64,000 nucleotides of DNA from Streptomyces canus 299MFChir4.1 (GCF_000383615.1 NZ_KB911584.1:124001-188000), one strand, 5' to 3'; counted from the stretch's first letter, positions 19,414 to 30,766 are shown. Numbers and translations: made by a program. The notes: generated by a model not told the origin, from the sequence alone.

Positions 19414-20033
19414 TCCGGATCATCCTGGCCGACGACCACCCCGTCGTACGGGAGGGCCTGCGGGCCATGCTGACGGCGGAGCCGGACCTGGAGGTGGTCG
19501 CCGACGCGTCCAGTGGGCCGCAGGCGGAGGCGCTGGCCGCCGAACTCCGGCCCGACATCGTGCTGATGGACCTGCGGATGCCGGGCGGCTCGGGCGTGGA
19601 GTCGATCGCGCGGATGACGCAGGCGGGTCTGCCCTGCCGGGTGATCGTCCTGACGACGTACGAGACGGACCGGGACATCCTGCGGGCCGTGGAGGCGGGA
19701 GCGGCCGGCTATCTCCTCAAGGACCTGCCCCGCGCCGAACTGGCGGAGTCGGTACGGGCCGCCGCGCGCGGCGAGACGGTCCTGGCGCCCACCGTCGCCG
19801 CCCGTCTGGTCGACCAGCTGCGCACCAGACCGGAACGGCCCCGGCTCTCGGAGCGCGAGACGGCGGTGCTGCGCCTGGTGGCGGAGGGCTGCACGAACGC
19901 GGAGATCGGCCGCAGGCTGTACATCGGCGAGTCGACGGTGAAGACCCATCTCCTGCGCGCCTTCGCCAAGTTGGGGGTCGACGACCGGACGGCGGCGGTG
20001 ACGAGCGCCATGCGGTTCGGGCTGCTGGAGTGA
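19410..20033 (+). CDS. NarL/LuxR-family response regulator
   Basis: DNA-binding response regulator of 207 residues. The receiver domain has the acidic pair ADDH near the N-terminus, the phosphorylated aspartate in IVLMDLRMPG and the lysine in LLKDLP. The C-terminal LuxR-type helix-turn-helix runs from LSERETAVLRLVAEG to STVKTHL. It is the cognate partner of the kinase immediately upstream, and the last gene of the ABC operon before a strong terminator. It may bind the palindrome at 16434-16451. Confidence 0.94.
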   Translation: MIRIILADDHPVVREGLRAMLTAEPDLEVVADASSGPQAEALAAELRPDIVLMDLRMPGGSGVESIARMTQAGLPCRVIVLTTYETDRDILRAVEAGAAGYLLKDLPRAELAESVRAAARGETVLAPTVAARLVDQLRTRPERPRLSERETAVLRLVAEGCTNAEIGRRLYIGESTVKTHLLRAFAKLGVDDRTAAVTSAMRFGLLE

Positions 20034-20054
20034 GGGGGCTCGTCCCCCTCACTC
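20028..20054. terminator. Bidirectional terminator between the response regulator and hisS
   Basis: Perfect 11-bp stem, GAGTGAGGGGG (20028-20038) with CCCCCTCACTC (20044-20054), and a 5-base loop. It overlaps the response-regulator stop codon and lies nine bases past the hisS stop, serving both converging genes. Confidence 0.8.
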
Positions 20055-20062
20055 CGTCGCGC

Positions 20063-21325
20063 TCAGCCCAGGCGTGACTCCAGCTCCGCCACGATCTCGT
20101 TGACCCCGATCGCCGACTGCTCCCCGGACTCCATGTCCTTGAGCTGTACGACGCCCTCGGCGAGGTCGCGTTCGCCGGCCACGATGGTGTAGCGGGCACC
20201 GCTGCGGTTGGCGTTCTTCATGGCGCCCTTGAGGCCCTTGCCGCCGTAGGAGAAGTCCGCAGCGATGCCCACCTTGCGCAGTTCGGTGACCTTGGCGAAC
20301 AGGACCCGACGGGCCTCCTCCCCCAGCGGGACCGCGAACACGGCCGTGGTGGAGGGGAGTTCGAGTTCGACGCCCTCCGCCTCCAAGGCGAGGACCGTGC
20401 GGTCGACGCCGAGAGCCCAGCCGACGGACGGCAGGGCGGGGCCGCCGATCATCTCCGACAGCCCGTCGTACCGGCCGCCGCCGCCCACCGCGGACTGGGA
20501 GCCCAGACCGTCGTGGACGAACTCGAAGGTGGTACGGGTGTAGTAGTCGAGGCCGCGCACCAGCTTCGGGTCGTCCTCGAAGGCCACGCCCGCCGCGGTG
20601 ATCAGCTCACGGACCTCCTCGTGGTACGCCTTGCAGGCGTCGCACAGGTAGTCCCGCAGCAACGGGGCGTCCCCGAGCTGCTTCTGGACCGACTCGCGCT
20701 TGTCGTCGAGGACCCGCAGCGGGTTGATCTCCGCCCGGCGCAGGGTGTCCTCGTCGAGGTCCAGTCCGCGCAGGAAGTCCTGGAGCGCGGCCCGGTACAC
20801 CGGCCGGCACTCCTTGTCGCCCAGGCTGTTGAGCAGGATGCGGAAGTTCCTGAGACCCAGCGAGCGGTACGCCTGGTCGGCCAGGATGATCAGCTCGGCG
20901 TCCAGCGCCGGGTCCTCCGCACCGATCGCCTCGGCGCCGACCTGCGAGAAGTGCCGGTAACGGCCCTTCTGCGGACGCTCGTAGCGGTAGTACGAGCCGG
21001 AGTACCAGAGCTTGACCGGCAGGTTGCCCAGCTTGTGCAGGTTCGCCTCAAGCGCCGCGCGCAGCACGGAGGCCGTGCCCTCGGGACGCAGGGCCAGCTT
21101 GGTGCCGCCCTTGGTCTCGAAGGCGTACATCTCCTTGGTCACGATGTCGGTGGACTCACCGACCCCGCGTGCGAACAGCTCGACGCTCTCGAAGCCGGGC
21201 GTCTCGATGTAGCCGTATCCGGAGGTGCGCAGCGGAGCCGCGATCGCCTCACGGACGGCCAGGAACTTGGCGCTGTCCGGCGGGATCAGGTCGTACGTGC
21301 CCTTGGGGGCCTGAAAGGTGCTCAC
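20063..21325 (-). CDS. hisS: Histidyl-tRNA synthetase
   Basis: Class II synthetase for tRNA-His, 420 residues, normal length. The N-terminal [13 protein letters not shown] leads into motif 1. Motif 2 contains [18 protein letters not shown], the histidine-binding segment is [14 protein letters not shown], and the HisS-specific GGGGRYDGL and the C-terminal anticodon-binding domain follow. GTG at 21325 is chosen because GAGAG lies just upstream and it gives the usual start. The metallohydrolase gene ends 11 bases upstream on the same strand, so the two are probably co-transcribed. Confidence 0.97.
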   Translation of the reverse strand: MSTFQAPKGTYDLIPPDSAKFLAVREAIAAPLRTSGYGYIETPGFESVELFARGVGESTDIVTKEMYAFETKGGTKLALRPEGTASVLRAALEANLHKLGNLPVKLWYSGSYYRYERPQKGRYRHFSQVGAEAIGAEDPALDAELIILADQAYRSLGLRNFRILLNSLGDKECRPVYRAALQDFLRGLDLDEDTLRRAEINPLRVLDDKRESVQKQLGDAPLLRDYLCDACKAYHEEVRELITAAGVAFEDDPKLVRGLDYYTRTTFEFVHDGLGSQSAVGGGGRYDGLSEMIGGPALPSVGWALGVDRTVLALEAEGVELELPSTTAVFAVPLGEEARRVLFAKVTELRKVGIAADFSYGGKGLKGAMKNANRSGARYTIVAGERDLAEGVVQLKDMESGEQSAIGVNEIVAELESRLG

Positions 21326-21336
21326 GAAGTCTCTCG

Positions 21337-22050
21337 TCACATTCCTCGTCGGGGAGGGGTCGGCGAACCCTCTCCCTGGCCGGCGGCCACGTCCCGCAGA
21401 TACGGGTTGGTGGCGCGCTCCTGGCCGATGGTCGTCTGGGGGCCGTGGCCGGACAGCACCACGGTCGAGTCGTCGAGCGGCAGGCACACGCGGGCCAGCG
21501 AGTCGACCATCTCGGCCATGTCACCACCGGGCAGGTCGGTGCGTCCGATGGAGCCGGCGAACAGCAGATCCCCGGAGAAGAACACGGAAGGGATCTCCGC
21601 GGTCTCGGGCATCCGGAAGGTCACCGACCCCTTGGTATGGCCCGGCGCGTGCGCGACGGAGAGCTCCAGGCCCGCGAGCTCCAGCTTGGCGCCGTCGGTC
21701 AGCTCCTTGACGTCGTCCGGCTCACCCACGGTGATCTCGCCCATGAGCGGCATCCCGATGGAACGCCCGAGACCCATCGACGGGTCCTTCATCATGTAGC
21801 GGTCCTCGGGGTGGATCCACGCCGGTACTCCGTGCGCTCCGCACACCGGGACGACCGAGGCCACGTGATCGATGTGGCCGTGCGTGAGGACGACCGCGAC
21901 GGGCTTGAGCCGATGCTTTCTCAGTGCTTCCTCGACGCCTTCGGCGGCCTGGTGGCCGGGGTCGATGATCACGCACTCCTCGCCGGCGGCGGGGGCGACG
22001 AGATAACAGTTCGTCCCCCAGGCCCCGGCGGGGAACCCGGCAATGAGCAC
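21337..22050 (-). CDS. Metallo-beta-lactamase-fold hydrolase (glyoxalase II-like)
   Basis: MBL-fold metal hydrolase of 237 residues. The zinc ligands are visible as THGHIDH, the second-site histidine in HAPGHTKGS, the bridging aspartate in FFSGDLLF, and the late histidine in VLSGHGPQT. The layout matches the glyoxalase II / YcbL group, but the true thioester substrate is not known; mycothiol-linked substrates are possible in an actinomycete. GTG at 22050 follows GAGGA with good spacing. It lies directly upstream of hisS, a common Streptomyces arrangement. Confidence 0.88.
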   Translation of the reverse strand: MLIAGFPAGAWGTNCYLVAPAAGEECVIIDPGHQAAEGVEEALRKHRLKPVAVVLTHGHIDHVASVVPVCGAHGVPAWIHPEDRYMMKDPSMGLGRSIGMPLMGEITVGEPDDVKELTDGAKLELAGLELSVAHAPGHTKGSVTFRMPETAEIPSVFFSGDLLFAGSIGRTDLPGGDMAEMVDSLARVCLPLDDSTVVLSGHGPQTTIGQERATNPYLRDVAAGQGEGSPTPPRRGM

Positions 22051-22230
22051 GATCGTCCTCGTTTTGTGTCGGTACGGGCGGTCTTCCGGGCGGCTGCCCC
22101 AGTGGTCAGAGCCTACCGGCGCTGCCGATTCCTCAGCGAACCCATATACGGTACGGGGCACACGCAGGCGGTCGGTTCATAGGACGCATGCGTACCGGTC
22201 GGCGTACGAGACGCATGAGGAGAGAACCCC

Positions 22231-23049
22231 GTGGTCACCCAGGAACAGCGGAAGCGGCAGCTCGCGCGGGAGAAGTTCTTGCGGCAGCAGCAGCGGCGCA
22301 CGGAGGCGCGACGCAAGGCCCGTGTACGCAACTCTGTGATCGCGTCGGTGCTCGGCGTGATCCTGGTGGGCAGCCTCGCGCTCTACACCTCCGGGGTCAT
22401 GAAGGACGACGACAAGGCCAACGCGAGCTCCGAGACGAGCCCCAGCGCGGCGGCGACCAGCAAGGCGCCGGACCCGTGCGACAAGCCGGCCGCCGGCAAG
22501 GTCGAGACGCAGAGCTGGAAGAAGGAGCCGGCGATGTCCATCGACAAGTCGGCCAAGTACACGCTTGACCTCGCGACGACGTGCGGGAAGATCGACATCG
22601 CGCTGAAGACGTCGGCGGCCCCGCACACCGTGAACTCGTTCGACTTCCTCGCGAACAAGGGCTTCTTCGACCACACGAAGTGCCACCGGCTCACCACCAA
22701 CGGCATCTACGTCCTGCAGTGCGGCGACCCGACGGGCTCCGGCAGCGGCGGGCCGGGCTACACCATCCCGGACGAGAATCTGAAGGACAAGAGCCTCAAG
22801 TCCAACGTCTACCCGGCGGGCACCGTCGCGATGGCGAACACCGGGCAGGCGCACACTGGAGGCAGCCAGTTCTTCCTCGTCTACCAGGACAGCCAGCTGC
22901 CCCCGAGCTACACCCCGTTCGGGACCATCTCGGAATCCGGTATGAAGGTGCTGAAGAAGATCGCCGCGGCCGGTGAGAGCACCGGCGCGGGCGACGGCGC
23001 GCCGAACGCGACCGTCGTGATCAACAAGGCGACGGTCACCAAATCCTGA
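22231..23049 (+). CDS. Membrane-anchored peptidyl-prolyl cis-trans isomerase (cyclophilin)
   Basis: Protein of 272 residues. The N-terminus is very basic (RKRQLAREKFLRQQQRR), with one transmembrane helix at about 34-54. An acidic Ser/Ala-rich linker and a C-terminal cyclophilin-type domain follow (VNSFDFLANKGFFD, FFLVYQDSQLPPSYTPFGTI). The catalytic arginine region is divergent: CHRL replaces the usual FHR. The domain should face outward and assist folding of secreted proteins. GTG at 22231 is preceded by GAGGAGAG. No terminator separates it from the DUF349 gene 135 bases downstream. Confidence 0.9.
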   Translation: MVTQEQRKRQLAREKFLRQQQRRTEARRKARVRNSVIASVLGVILVGSLALYTSGVMKDDDKANASSETSPSAAATSKAPDPCDKPAAGKVETQSWKKEPAMSIDKSAKYTLDLATTCGKIDIALKTSAAPHTVNSFDFLANKGFFDHTKCHRLTTNGIYVLQCGDPTGSGSGGPGYTIPDENLKDKSLKSNVYPAGTVAMANTGQAHTGGSQFFLVYQDSQLPPSYTPFGTISESGMKVLKKIAAAGESTGAGDGAPNATVVINKATVTKS

Positions 23050-23184
23050 CCGTCAAGTGCGGAATTTCGGTCGCGCGGGATGCGGACAGGCAACCCGCTG
23101 GTCGCCTATGTTGGCCGTGACGAAACTGTGGACGATGCCCGGGGGCGGGGAAGCCTCCCGCAGGCATCATGTGGAGGAGGCGCT

Positions 23185-24414
23185 GTGAGCAGCGACCCGT
23201 GGGGCCGCGTCGACGAGACGGGGACCGTGTACGTGCGTACGGCCGACGGCGAGCAGGTCGTCGGTTCCTGGCAGGCCGGCTCCCCCGAGGAAGCCCTGGC
23301 CTACTTCGAGCGCAAGTACGAGGGCCTGGTTGTCGAGATCGGCCTCCTCGAGAAGCGAGTGAAGACCACCGACCTGTCGGCGAAGGACGCTCAGGCGGCC
23401 ATCGACCACATCCGCGAGCAGGTCGACGCGCATCACGCGGTCGGCGACCTGGAAGCGCTCAAGGTGCGGTTGGACAAGCTCGTGGAGACCGTCGACAAGC
23501 GCCGCGAGGAGCGCAAGCAGCAGCGCGCGAAGCAGTCCGACGAGGCCCGGCACGCCAAGGAGGCGCTGGTCGTCGAGGCGGAGGAGCTGGCCCGGTCGGA
23601 CCAGTGGCGGGCCGCCGGTGAGCGGCTGCGCGCGCTGGTGGACACCTGGAAGGGGCTGCCGCGCCTGGACCGCAAGTCCGACGACGAGCTGTGGCACCGC
23701 TTCTCGCACGCCCGCTCGGCCTTCTCCAAGCGCCGCAAGGCCCACTTCGCGTCGCTGGACGCGCAGCGCGAGGAGGCCCGCAGGACCAAGGAGCGGCTGG
23801 TCGGCGAGGCCGAGGCGCTGTCCGGGTCGACGGACTGGGGTCCGACGGCCGCGCGCTACCGCGAGCTGATGGCCGAGTGGAAGGCCGCGGGCCGCGCCCA
23901 GCGCGAGCACGAGGACGACCTGTGGAACCGCTTCCGCGGCGCCCAGGACGTCTTCTTCGCCGCCCGCAGTTCGGTCTTCGCCGAACGGGACGCCGAGCAG
24001 ACCGAGAACCTCAAGCTGAAGGAGGAGCTGGCCGAGGAGGCCGAGAAGCTCCTGCCGATCGGCGACCTGAAGAGCGCCCGCGCCGCCTTCCGCACGCTCA
24101 ACGAGCGCTGGGAGGCCATCGGCCACGTCCCGCGGGACGCCCGGCCGAAGGTCGAGGGACGGATGCACGCGGTCGAGCGCGCCCTCCAGGAGGCCGAGGA
24201 GACCGAGTGGCGCCGGACCAACCCGGAGGCACGCGCGCGTGCCGCGGGTCTGACCGGCCAGCTCCAGGCCGCCGTGGACAAGCTCCGGGGCCAGATCGAC
24301 CAGGCCCGCGCCCAGGGCAACAACGCCAGGGCCGACAAGCTGGAGCGTGAGCTGGAGGGCCGCCAGGCACTCCTGGACCAGGCGCTCAAGGGTCTTGAGG
24401 AGTTCGGCGGCTGA
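23185..24414 (+). CDS. DUF349 domain-containing protein
   Basis: Highly charged helical protein of 409 residues containing several DUF349 repeats of about 70 residues each, with recurring W..A...F/Y patterns such as DDELWHRFSHARSAF and DDLWNRFRGAQDVFF. Long coiled-coil-like stretches rich in Glu, Arg and Ala surround them. No enzyme motif is visible. GTG at 23185 has a strong GGAGGAGG upstream. It is soluble and stays in the cytoplasm. In Streptomyces this gene usually lies between the cyclophilin and relA genes; here a signalling cassette intervenes. Confidence 0.9.
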   Translation: MSSDPWGRVDETGTVYVRTADGEQVVGSWQAGSPEEALAYFERKYEGLVVEIGLLEKRVKTTDLSAKDAQAAIDHIREQVDAHHAVGDLEALKVRLDKLVETVDKRREERKQQRAKQSDEARHAKEALVVEAEELARSDQWRAAGERLRALVDTWKGLPRLDRKSDDELWHRFSHARSAFSKRRKAHFASLDAQREEARRTKERLVGEAEALSGSTDWGPTAARYRELMAEWKAAGRAQREHEDDLWNRFRGAQDVFFAARSSVFAERDAEQTENLKLKEELAEEAEKLLPIGDLKSARAAFRTLNERWEAIGHVPRDARPKVEGRMHAVERALQEAEETEWRRTNPEARARAAGLTGQLQAAVDKLRGQIDQARAQGNNARADKLERELEGRQALLDQALKGLEEFGG

Positions 24415-24439
24415 GGCCGGATCCCGACTGTACGACGAG

Positions 24440-24468
24440 AGGGCCCCGCACATGACGTGCGGGGCCCT
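24440..24468. terminator. Strong bidirectional terminator between DUF349 and the caspase cassette
   Basis: Perfect 12-bp stem AGGGCCCCGCAC (24440-24451) with GTGCGGGGCCCT (24457-24468), loop ATGAC, followed by a short T run on the plus strand. It lies 25 bases past the DUF349 stop and six bases past the stop of the converging caspase gene. Confidence 0.88.
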
Positions 24469-24474
24469 TCCGTG

Positions 24475-25641
24475 TCAGCGGAGCCTCTCCTCACCGGAGG
24501 CCCCGGGCGCGCGGCCCATTCTGTCCAGGTTGTCCAGAGCGTGCCGCAGTACCTCGCAGGCCTGGCGGTGATTGCCCGCGGACTGCAACAGTTCGGCCAG
24601 TCTGCGGCAGACGGTCACGGCCTCCGGGCCGAACCGTTTGCGGGTGAGATGGAAGGCGTTCTCCAGGATCTCGATGGCCTGCTGGTCCTGGCCGGTTTCG
24701 GTGAGAAGCTCGGCCAGCTCCAGGTGGACGGTGATGCTGTCGCCCTCGGCGTCCAGGGCGCCGGCCTGGATGATCATCCGCAGAATGGGAAGCGCGTCCC
24801 GTTGCCGTCCCATCGTCCGCAGGAGTCTGGCCAGTTGGAGGCCGGAGGAGACCATGGCGGCCTCCACTTCGGCGTCCATGACCGGTCCCGCCGTGGTCCC
24901 CCGAGCGGCCTTGGCCCGGTTGCGGACGAGGGGGAGCCGACCGACGTCGTTCTCCTGACTGCGCTGTGGCAGCGGGCGGTTCTTCGCGCTGAGCCTGCCC
25001 GAGACCTCTCGGTACAGGGTTTCCAGGTCCAGTGTGTCGGGCCCGTCGGGCACCCCTCTTCCCAGCACATGGAGCAGTTCGCCGGTGAACGCGGTATGGC
25101 GCTCGCCGTCCGGCGCCAGGGCCACGTGGTCCTTGGGCGAGGCCGTGAGGACGTAGGCACCGTCGATACCGGCCTGGGAGACGAGAGCGTCCTGCCCCGC
25201 GAGGGTGCGCGCGGCACGGCCGCTGAAACAGCAGTCGAGCACCACGACCTTGCGGCGGGCCCGGGACGCGAGGATCGCCTGCCGCAAATGGGTGTAGGCG
25301 ACCGCGGTGTACCCCCGGGCGTCCCTCGAACCGGTGAGGGAGAGGTACAGGTCCGCCGTCTCGGAATCCCTGAGCCCATGGCCGCAGTAGTACACGAGCA
25401 GCGTGTCCTCGGCACGGCCGCCCGCCTCGTACACCGGGTCGAGGAGGGCGGCCGGGTTGTCGGGCTCGCTGACCGTCAGGGCGTGCGCCTGGGGCAGCCC
25501 CCAGACCATCGGGTCGCACAACATCGCCGCCAGGTCCAGGACGTTCGCCTCGACGGCCGGCAGCTGGGGCAGATGAACGTAGGTGGACGTGCCGATGAGC
25601 ACGGCCGCCGAGGCGGAGGGATCAGGCAGGGCCGCCGTCAT
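24475..25641 (-). CDS. Caspase-family (C14) protease with C-terminal TPR-like repeats, EACC1-associated type
   Basis: Predicted cysteine protease of 388 residues. The N-terminal caspase-like domain (about 10-230) has the catalytic histidine in YYCGHG (His88) and the catalytic cysteine in LDCCFSG (Cys138 by alignment with the DSCHSG pattern), so the dyad is intact. Residues about 265-375 are TPR-like helices (SGLQLARLLRTMGRQRDAL, LAELLTETGQDQQAIEIL and on), probably a protein-binding surface. No signal peptide or membrane segment. It overlaps the EACC1-like gene by 20 bases and is the last gene of the kinase-EACC1-caspase unit. The target is unknown. It is likely an effector, by inference from the architecture. 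Confidence 0.88.
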   Translation of the reverse strand: MTAALPDPSASAAVLIGTSTYVHLPQLPAVEANVLDLAAMLCDPMVWGLPQAHALTVSEPDNPAALLDPVYEAGGRAEDTLLVYYCGHGLRDSETADLYLSLTGSRDARGYTAVAYTHLRQAILASRARRKVVVLDCCFSGRAARTLAGQDALVSQAGIDGAYVLTASPKDHVALAPDGERHTAFTGELLHVLGRGVPDGPDTLDLETLYREVSGRLSAKNRPLPQRSQENDVGRLPLVRNRAKAARGTTAGPVMDAEVEAAMVSSGLQLARLLRTMGRQRDALPILRMIIQAGALDAEGDSITVHLELAELLTETGQDQQAIEILENAFHLTRKRFGPEAVTVCRRLAELLQSAGNHRQACEVLRHALDNLDRMGRAPGASGEERLR

Positions 25642-25996
25642 CGTCCCGTTCCCCGTTCAGCAACGCGGCGATGGCCCGCACGGTCCCTTCCTCGGCGCCG
25701 ATCACCTCGACCTCGACCGTCCCGCTGCGCAGGATCACCCGCGGCGGGGTCCGGCGTGCAGTCCGCCACTGGTCGATGCACAGGGTCAGCTGTGCCGCGG
25801 ACAGCCCACCGCTCACCACCAGCGTGATGAGGTCGAGCAGGGTACCCATGTGTTCGGGATCGGCGGGCCCGGAGCTGCGGAGTTCGCCGTGCAGTGCGCG
25901 ACCGGTCTCCTCGTCCGCCTTGAGCCAGTGCAGCAGGGAACGCAGTTCCCTCTCCGCATCGGCCGTCCCGGCCACTCGCACATCGATCTGCGGCAC
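25622..25996 (-). CDS. EACC1-like effector-associated constant component
   Basis: Small protein of 124 residues. An N-terminal strand (MPQIDVRVAG) is followed by a helix with the recurring RELRSLLHWLKAD pattern. A central glycine-containing hydrophobic helix runs LDLITLVVSGGLSAAQLTL, then WRTARR, and a C-terminal beta pair closes with VEVEVIGAEEGTV. This is the pattern I associate with EACC1, the small invariant partner in actinobacterial effector-associated conflict systems. GTG at 25996 follows GGAAGGGA. It lies 72 bases after the kinase gene and overlaps the caspase start, so stoichiometric co-translation with the caspase is likely. Confidence 0.75.
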   Translation of the reverse strand: MPQIDVRVAGTADAERELRSLLHWLKADEETGRALHGELRSSGPADPEHMGTLLDLITLVVSGGLSAAQLTLCIDQWRTARRTPPRVILRSGTVEVEVIGAEEGTVRAIAALLNGERDDDGGPA

Positions 25997-26068
25997 TACC
26001 GTCCCTTCCGTCCGTGTACGGGTCGACCGTCGTTCGCGAGGCTGCCGTACTCGCTCGCCCGGCGCCGG

Positions 26069-27349
26069 TCATTCGAGCCTGGTGAGCGCCTGCTGGGTCA
26101 GGGCGCGCCGGGTCGAGGTGGCGACCGAGGAGAACTTCGCCAGTGATTCGGCGCCCGCCCCCAGGCGTGCGAGGCAGACACCCTGCCAGTATTCGCAGGT
26201 CAGAGTCGATGGGTGATCGGGTCCGAAAATCGAGCGCCAGAACTCGGCCAGACCCCTGAGCATGTCCACGGCCTCTTCCAGCGAGCCCCGCAGTACCAGG
26301 TGGACGGCCTCGCGCTGTTTCGCCTCCGCCGCTTCCGACGACATGGCCCGCAGAATGCTCCTGCGCGTGGCCTCGCTGAGCGTCACATACGCACCGGGGT
26401 CGTCCCGCCCCACGACCTGGCGGGTGTCGGGCCGGGCCAGGTCGGCCGACGAGTCCTCGTGCGGGCGGAACCACTCGACGGCTCGGTCACGCAGGTCGCC
26501 CGTCGCGATCTCGGCGACCAACTGGTCGGCGTTGGCGGGGCAGTTGAGCTTGGCCAGGACGTCCCCGGGGCCGGGCCGCATGGCCGGTTCCTTGGCCATG
26601 AGGTCCCCGACCAGATCCGCCAGGTCGTCGGGTATGCCGGGCTGTCCTCTCAGCGATGGGGGGTCCTCGTTGACGACGCGGTACAACAGGGCGTGCATCG
26701 AGCCCTCGCCCGAGGAGAAGGGCTGTCGGCCGGTGAGCATCTCGTAGATGCAGACGCCGAGGGAGTACATGTCGCTGTGCGGGCCCATCCGGTCGCCGGA
26801 GAGTGTTTCGGGCGGCAGATAGGCGGGGGTGCCGATCATCATTCCGGTCGCGGTGAGCGTGGTCTCGTTGGCGTCCAGGAGATGGGCGATGCCGAAGTCC
26901 TGGAGCACCACGCGACCGGTCCGGGTCAGATGGACGTTGCTGGGTTTGACGTCCCGGTGCAGCACTCCGGCGTCGTGCGCCGCGGCGAGTCCTGCGCACA
27001 TGCCTGCGCCGACGGCCCGCACTGTGTCGGGCCGCAGGGCTCCGCGCTCGGCGAGCAGATCCCGAAGGTCCACGCCTTCGAGGAGTTCCATCACGAGGTA
27101 GGGCACCCTGCCCTGCGCCCCCATGTCGTGCACCGCCACGATGTTGGGGTGGGCGAGGCGGGCAAGCAGTTGGGCCTCGCGGGTAAATCGCTCCTGCAGG
27201 TCGGGCCCGGCGAAGTCCGAGCGGATGACCTTGACGGCCACCCGGCGCTTCAACGCCCGGTCCTCGGCTTCGTAGACCTGTCCCATGCCGCCGGAGCCCA
27301 GGGTGCGTAACACCTGGTACCGGTTGTCGATCACCTGCGTGTCCGCCAC
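26069..27349 (-). CDS. Soluble serine/threonine protein kinase with helical (TPR-like) tail
   Basis: Hanks-type kinase of 426 residues. The glycine loop is GSGGMGQVYEAED (about 18-30), the invariant lysine is in VAVKVI, and the catalytic loop is HRDVKPSNV. The metal-binding motif is DFGIAHL and the activation segment ends in PAYLPPE, so it should be active. Residues about 320-426 form a helical tail with a TPR-like pair ending in STLTCEYWQGVCLARLG, resembling the TPR part of the caspase. There is no transmembrane helix or PASTA domain, unlike most actinobacterial Pkn receptors. First gene of the cassette; its promoter should lie in 27350-27441. Confidence 0.9.
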   Translation of the reverse strand: MADTQVIDNRYQVLRTLGSGGMGQVYEAEDRALKRRVAVKVIRSDFAGPDLQERFTREAQLLARLAHPNIVAVHDMGAQGRVPYLVMELLEGVDLRDLLAERGALRPDTVRAVGAGMCAGLAAAHDAGVLHRDVKPSNVHLTRTGRVVLQDFGIAHLLDANETTLTATGMMIGTPAYLPPETLSGDRMGPHSDMYSLGVCIYEMLTGRQPFSSGEGSMHALLYRVVNEDPPSLRGQPGIPDDLADLVGDLMAKEPAMRPGPGDVLAKLNCPANADQLVAEIATGDLRDRAVEWFRPHEDSSADLARPDTRQVVGRDDPGAYVTLSEATRRSILRAMSSEAAEAKQREAVHLVLRGSLEEAVDMLRGLAEFWRSIFGPDHPSTLTCEYWQGVCLARLGAGAESLAKFSSVATSTRRALTQQALTRLE

Positions 27350-27441
27350 GTCCCCCGCCCCGAGCCCCGTCGTTCCTCGATGATTCTCCCGACTCGCCCG
27401 TCACGCAAGCGAATCAGGAGGGTTCGAGTTCTCGGATCGCG

Positions 27442-29979
<2,538 letters not shown>

Positions 29980-30154
29980 GAGGACTCCTCGTGCGCGATC
30001 CGAATCCCCCGGTCAGGCTCCGGAGAACCCATGGTAGCGATCCTGCGCCCCGGCATCGCCCGCAGGCCGATGTGAGGGTCGTCTACCTCTGGAACACGAG
30101 GGGCTGCCGTCGGCATTCCGCCGGATCCGGGCGGGGCGCCTCGCTCCACCATGC

Positions 30155-30190
30155 GCGACGGCCGTCCCGGTCTCCCGGAACGGCCGTCGC
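30155..30190 (-). terminator. Terminator hairpin after apt
   Basis: GCGACGGCCGT (30155-30165) pairs perfectly with ACGGCCGTCGC (30180-30190). The loop can itself form a short CCGG/CCGG stem. It is located 27 bases past the apt stop. No U-tract, as usual in Streptomyces. The remaining bases up to relA (29980-30154) show no gene. Confidence 0.75.
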
Positions 30191-30217
30191 ACGATGCATG
30201 CGTGGTGCGGTCGGAGA

Positions 30218-30766
30218 TCAGACCACGAGCAGCGCTTCCAGCGGGGCGCCCGAAAGGGCCGGCTCCAGACGGGCCCGCCCGCCCAGGAAGCCCAGCTCCA
30301 TCAGCACCGCGAGGCCCGCCACCTCGGCGCCCGCGCGGTGGATGAGCTCGATGGACGCCTCGGCGGTGCCGCCCGTGGCCAGCACGTCGTCGACGATCAG
30401 GATGCGGTCGTCGGCGGACAGGTCCTCCGCGTGCACCTCGATCTCCGCCGAGCCGTACTCCAGGTCGTACGCCTGGCTGAGGGTCGCCCCAGGGAGCTTG
30501 CCCGCCTTGCGCACGGGGATGAAGCCCAGTCCCGCGCGGACGGCGACCGGGGCGCCGAGGATGAAGCCCCGGGCCTCCAGACCGACGATCTTCGTGGCGC
30601 CGGTGTTCGCGGCGACCGCGGCCAGCGCGTCGGTGAGCGCCGTGAACGCCGCCGGGTCCGCCAGGAGCGGGGTGATGTCCTTGAACATCACCCCCGGCTC
30701 CGGGTAGTCGGCCACATCGCGGATACGGCTGAGCAGCAGCGCCGTGATGTCTACGAGTCCGGTCAT
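30218..30766 (-). CDS. apt: Adenine phosphoribosyltransferase
   Basis: Salvages adenine to AMP with PRPP. The 182-residue protein has the type I PRTase PRPP-binding motif ILIVDDVLATGGTA, the flexible-loop segment and the N-terminal DYPEPGVMFKDITPLL typical of Apt. Start ATG at 30766 overlaps the secF stop (ATGA). The order secD-secF-apt-relA is the conserved actinobacterial arrangement. Confidence 0.96.
   Translation of the reverse strand: MTGLVDITALLLSRIRDVADYPEPGVMFKDITPLLADPAAFTALTDALAAVAANTGATKIVGLEARGFILGAPVAVRAGLGFIPVRKAGKLPGATLSQAYDLEYGSAEIEVHAEDLSADDRILIVDDVLATGGTAEASIELIHRAGAEVAGLAVLMELGFLGGRARLEPALSGAPLEALLVV

Noticed and set aside
24475-27349. Polymorphic toxin or toxin-antitoxin reading of the cassette
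   Set aside because: No secretion signal, no toxin repeat domain, and the small gene looks like EACC1 rather than an antitoxin.
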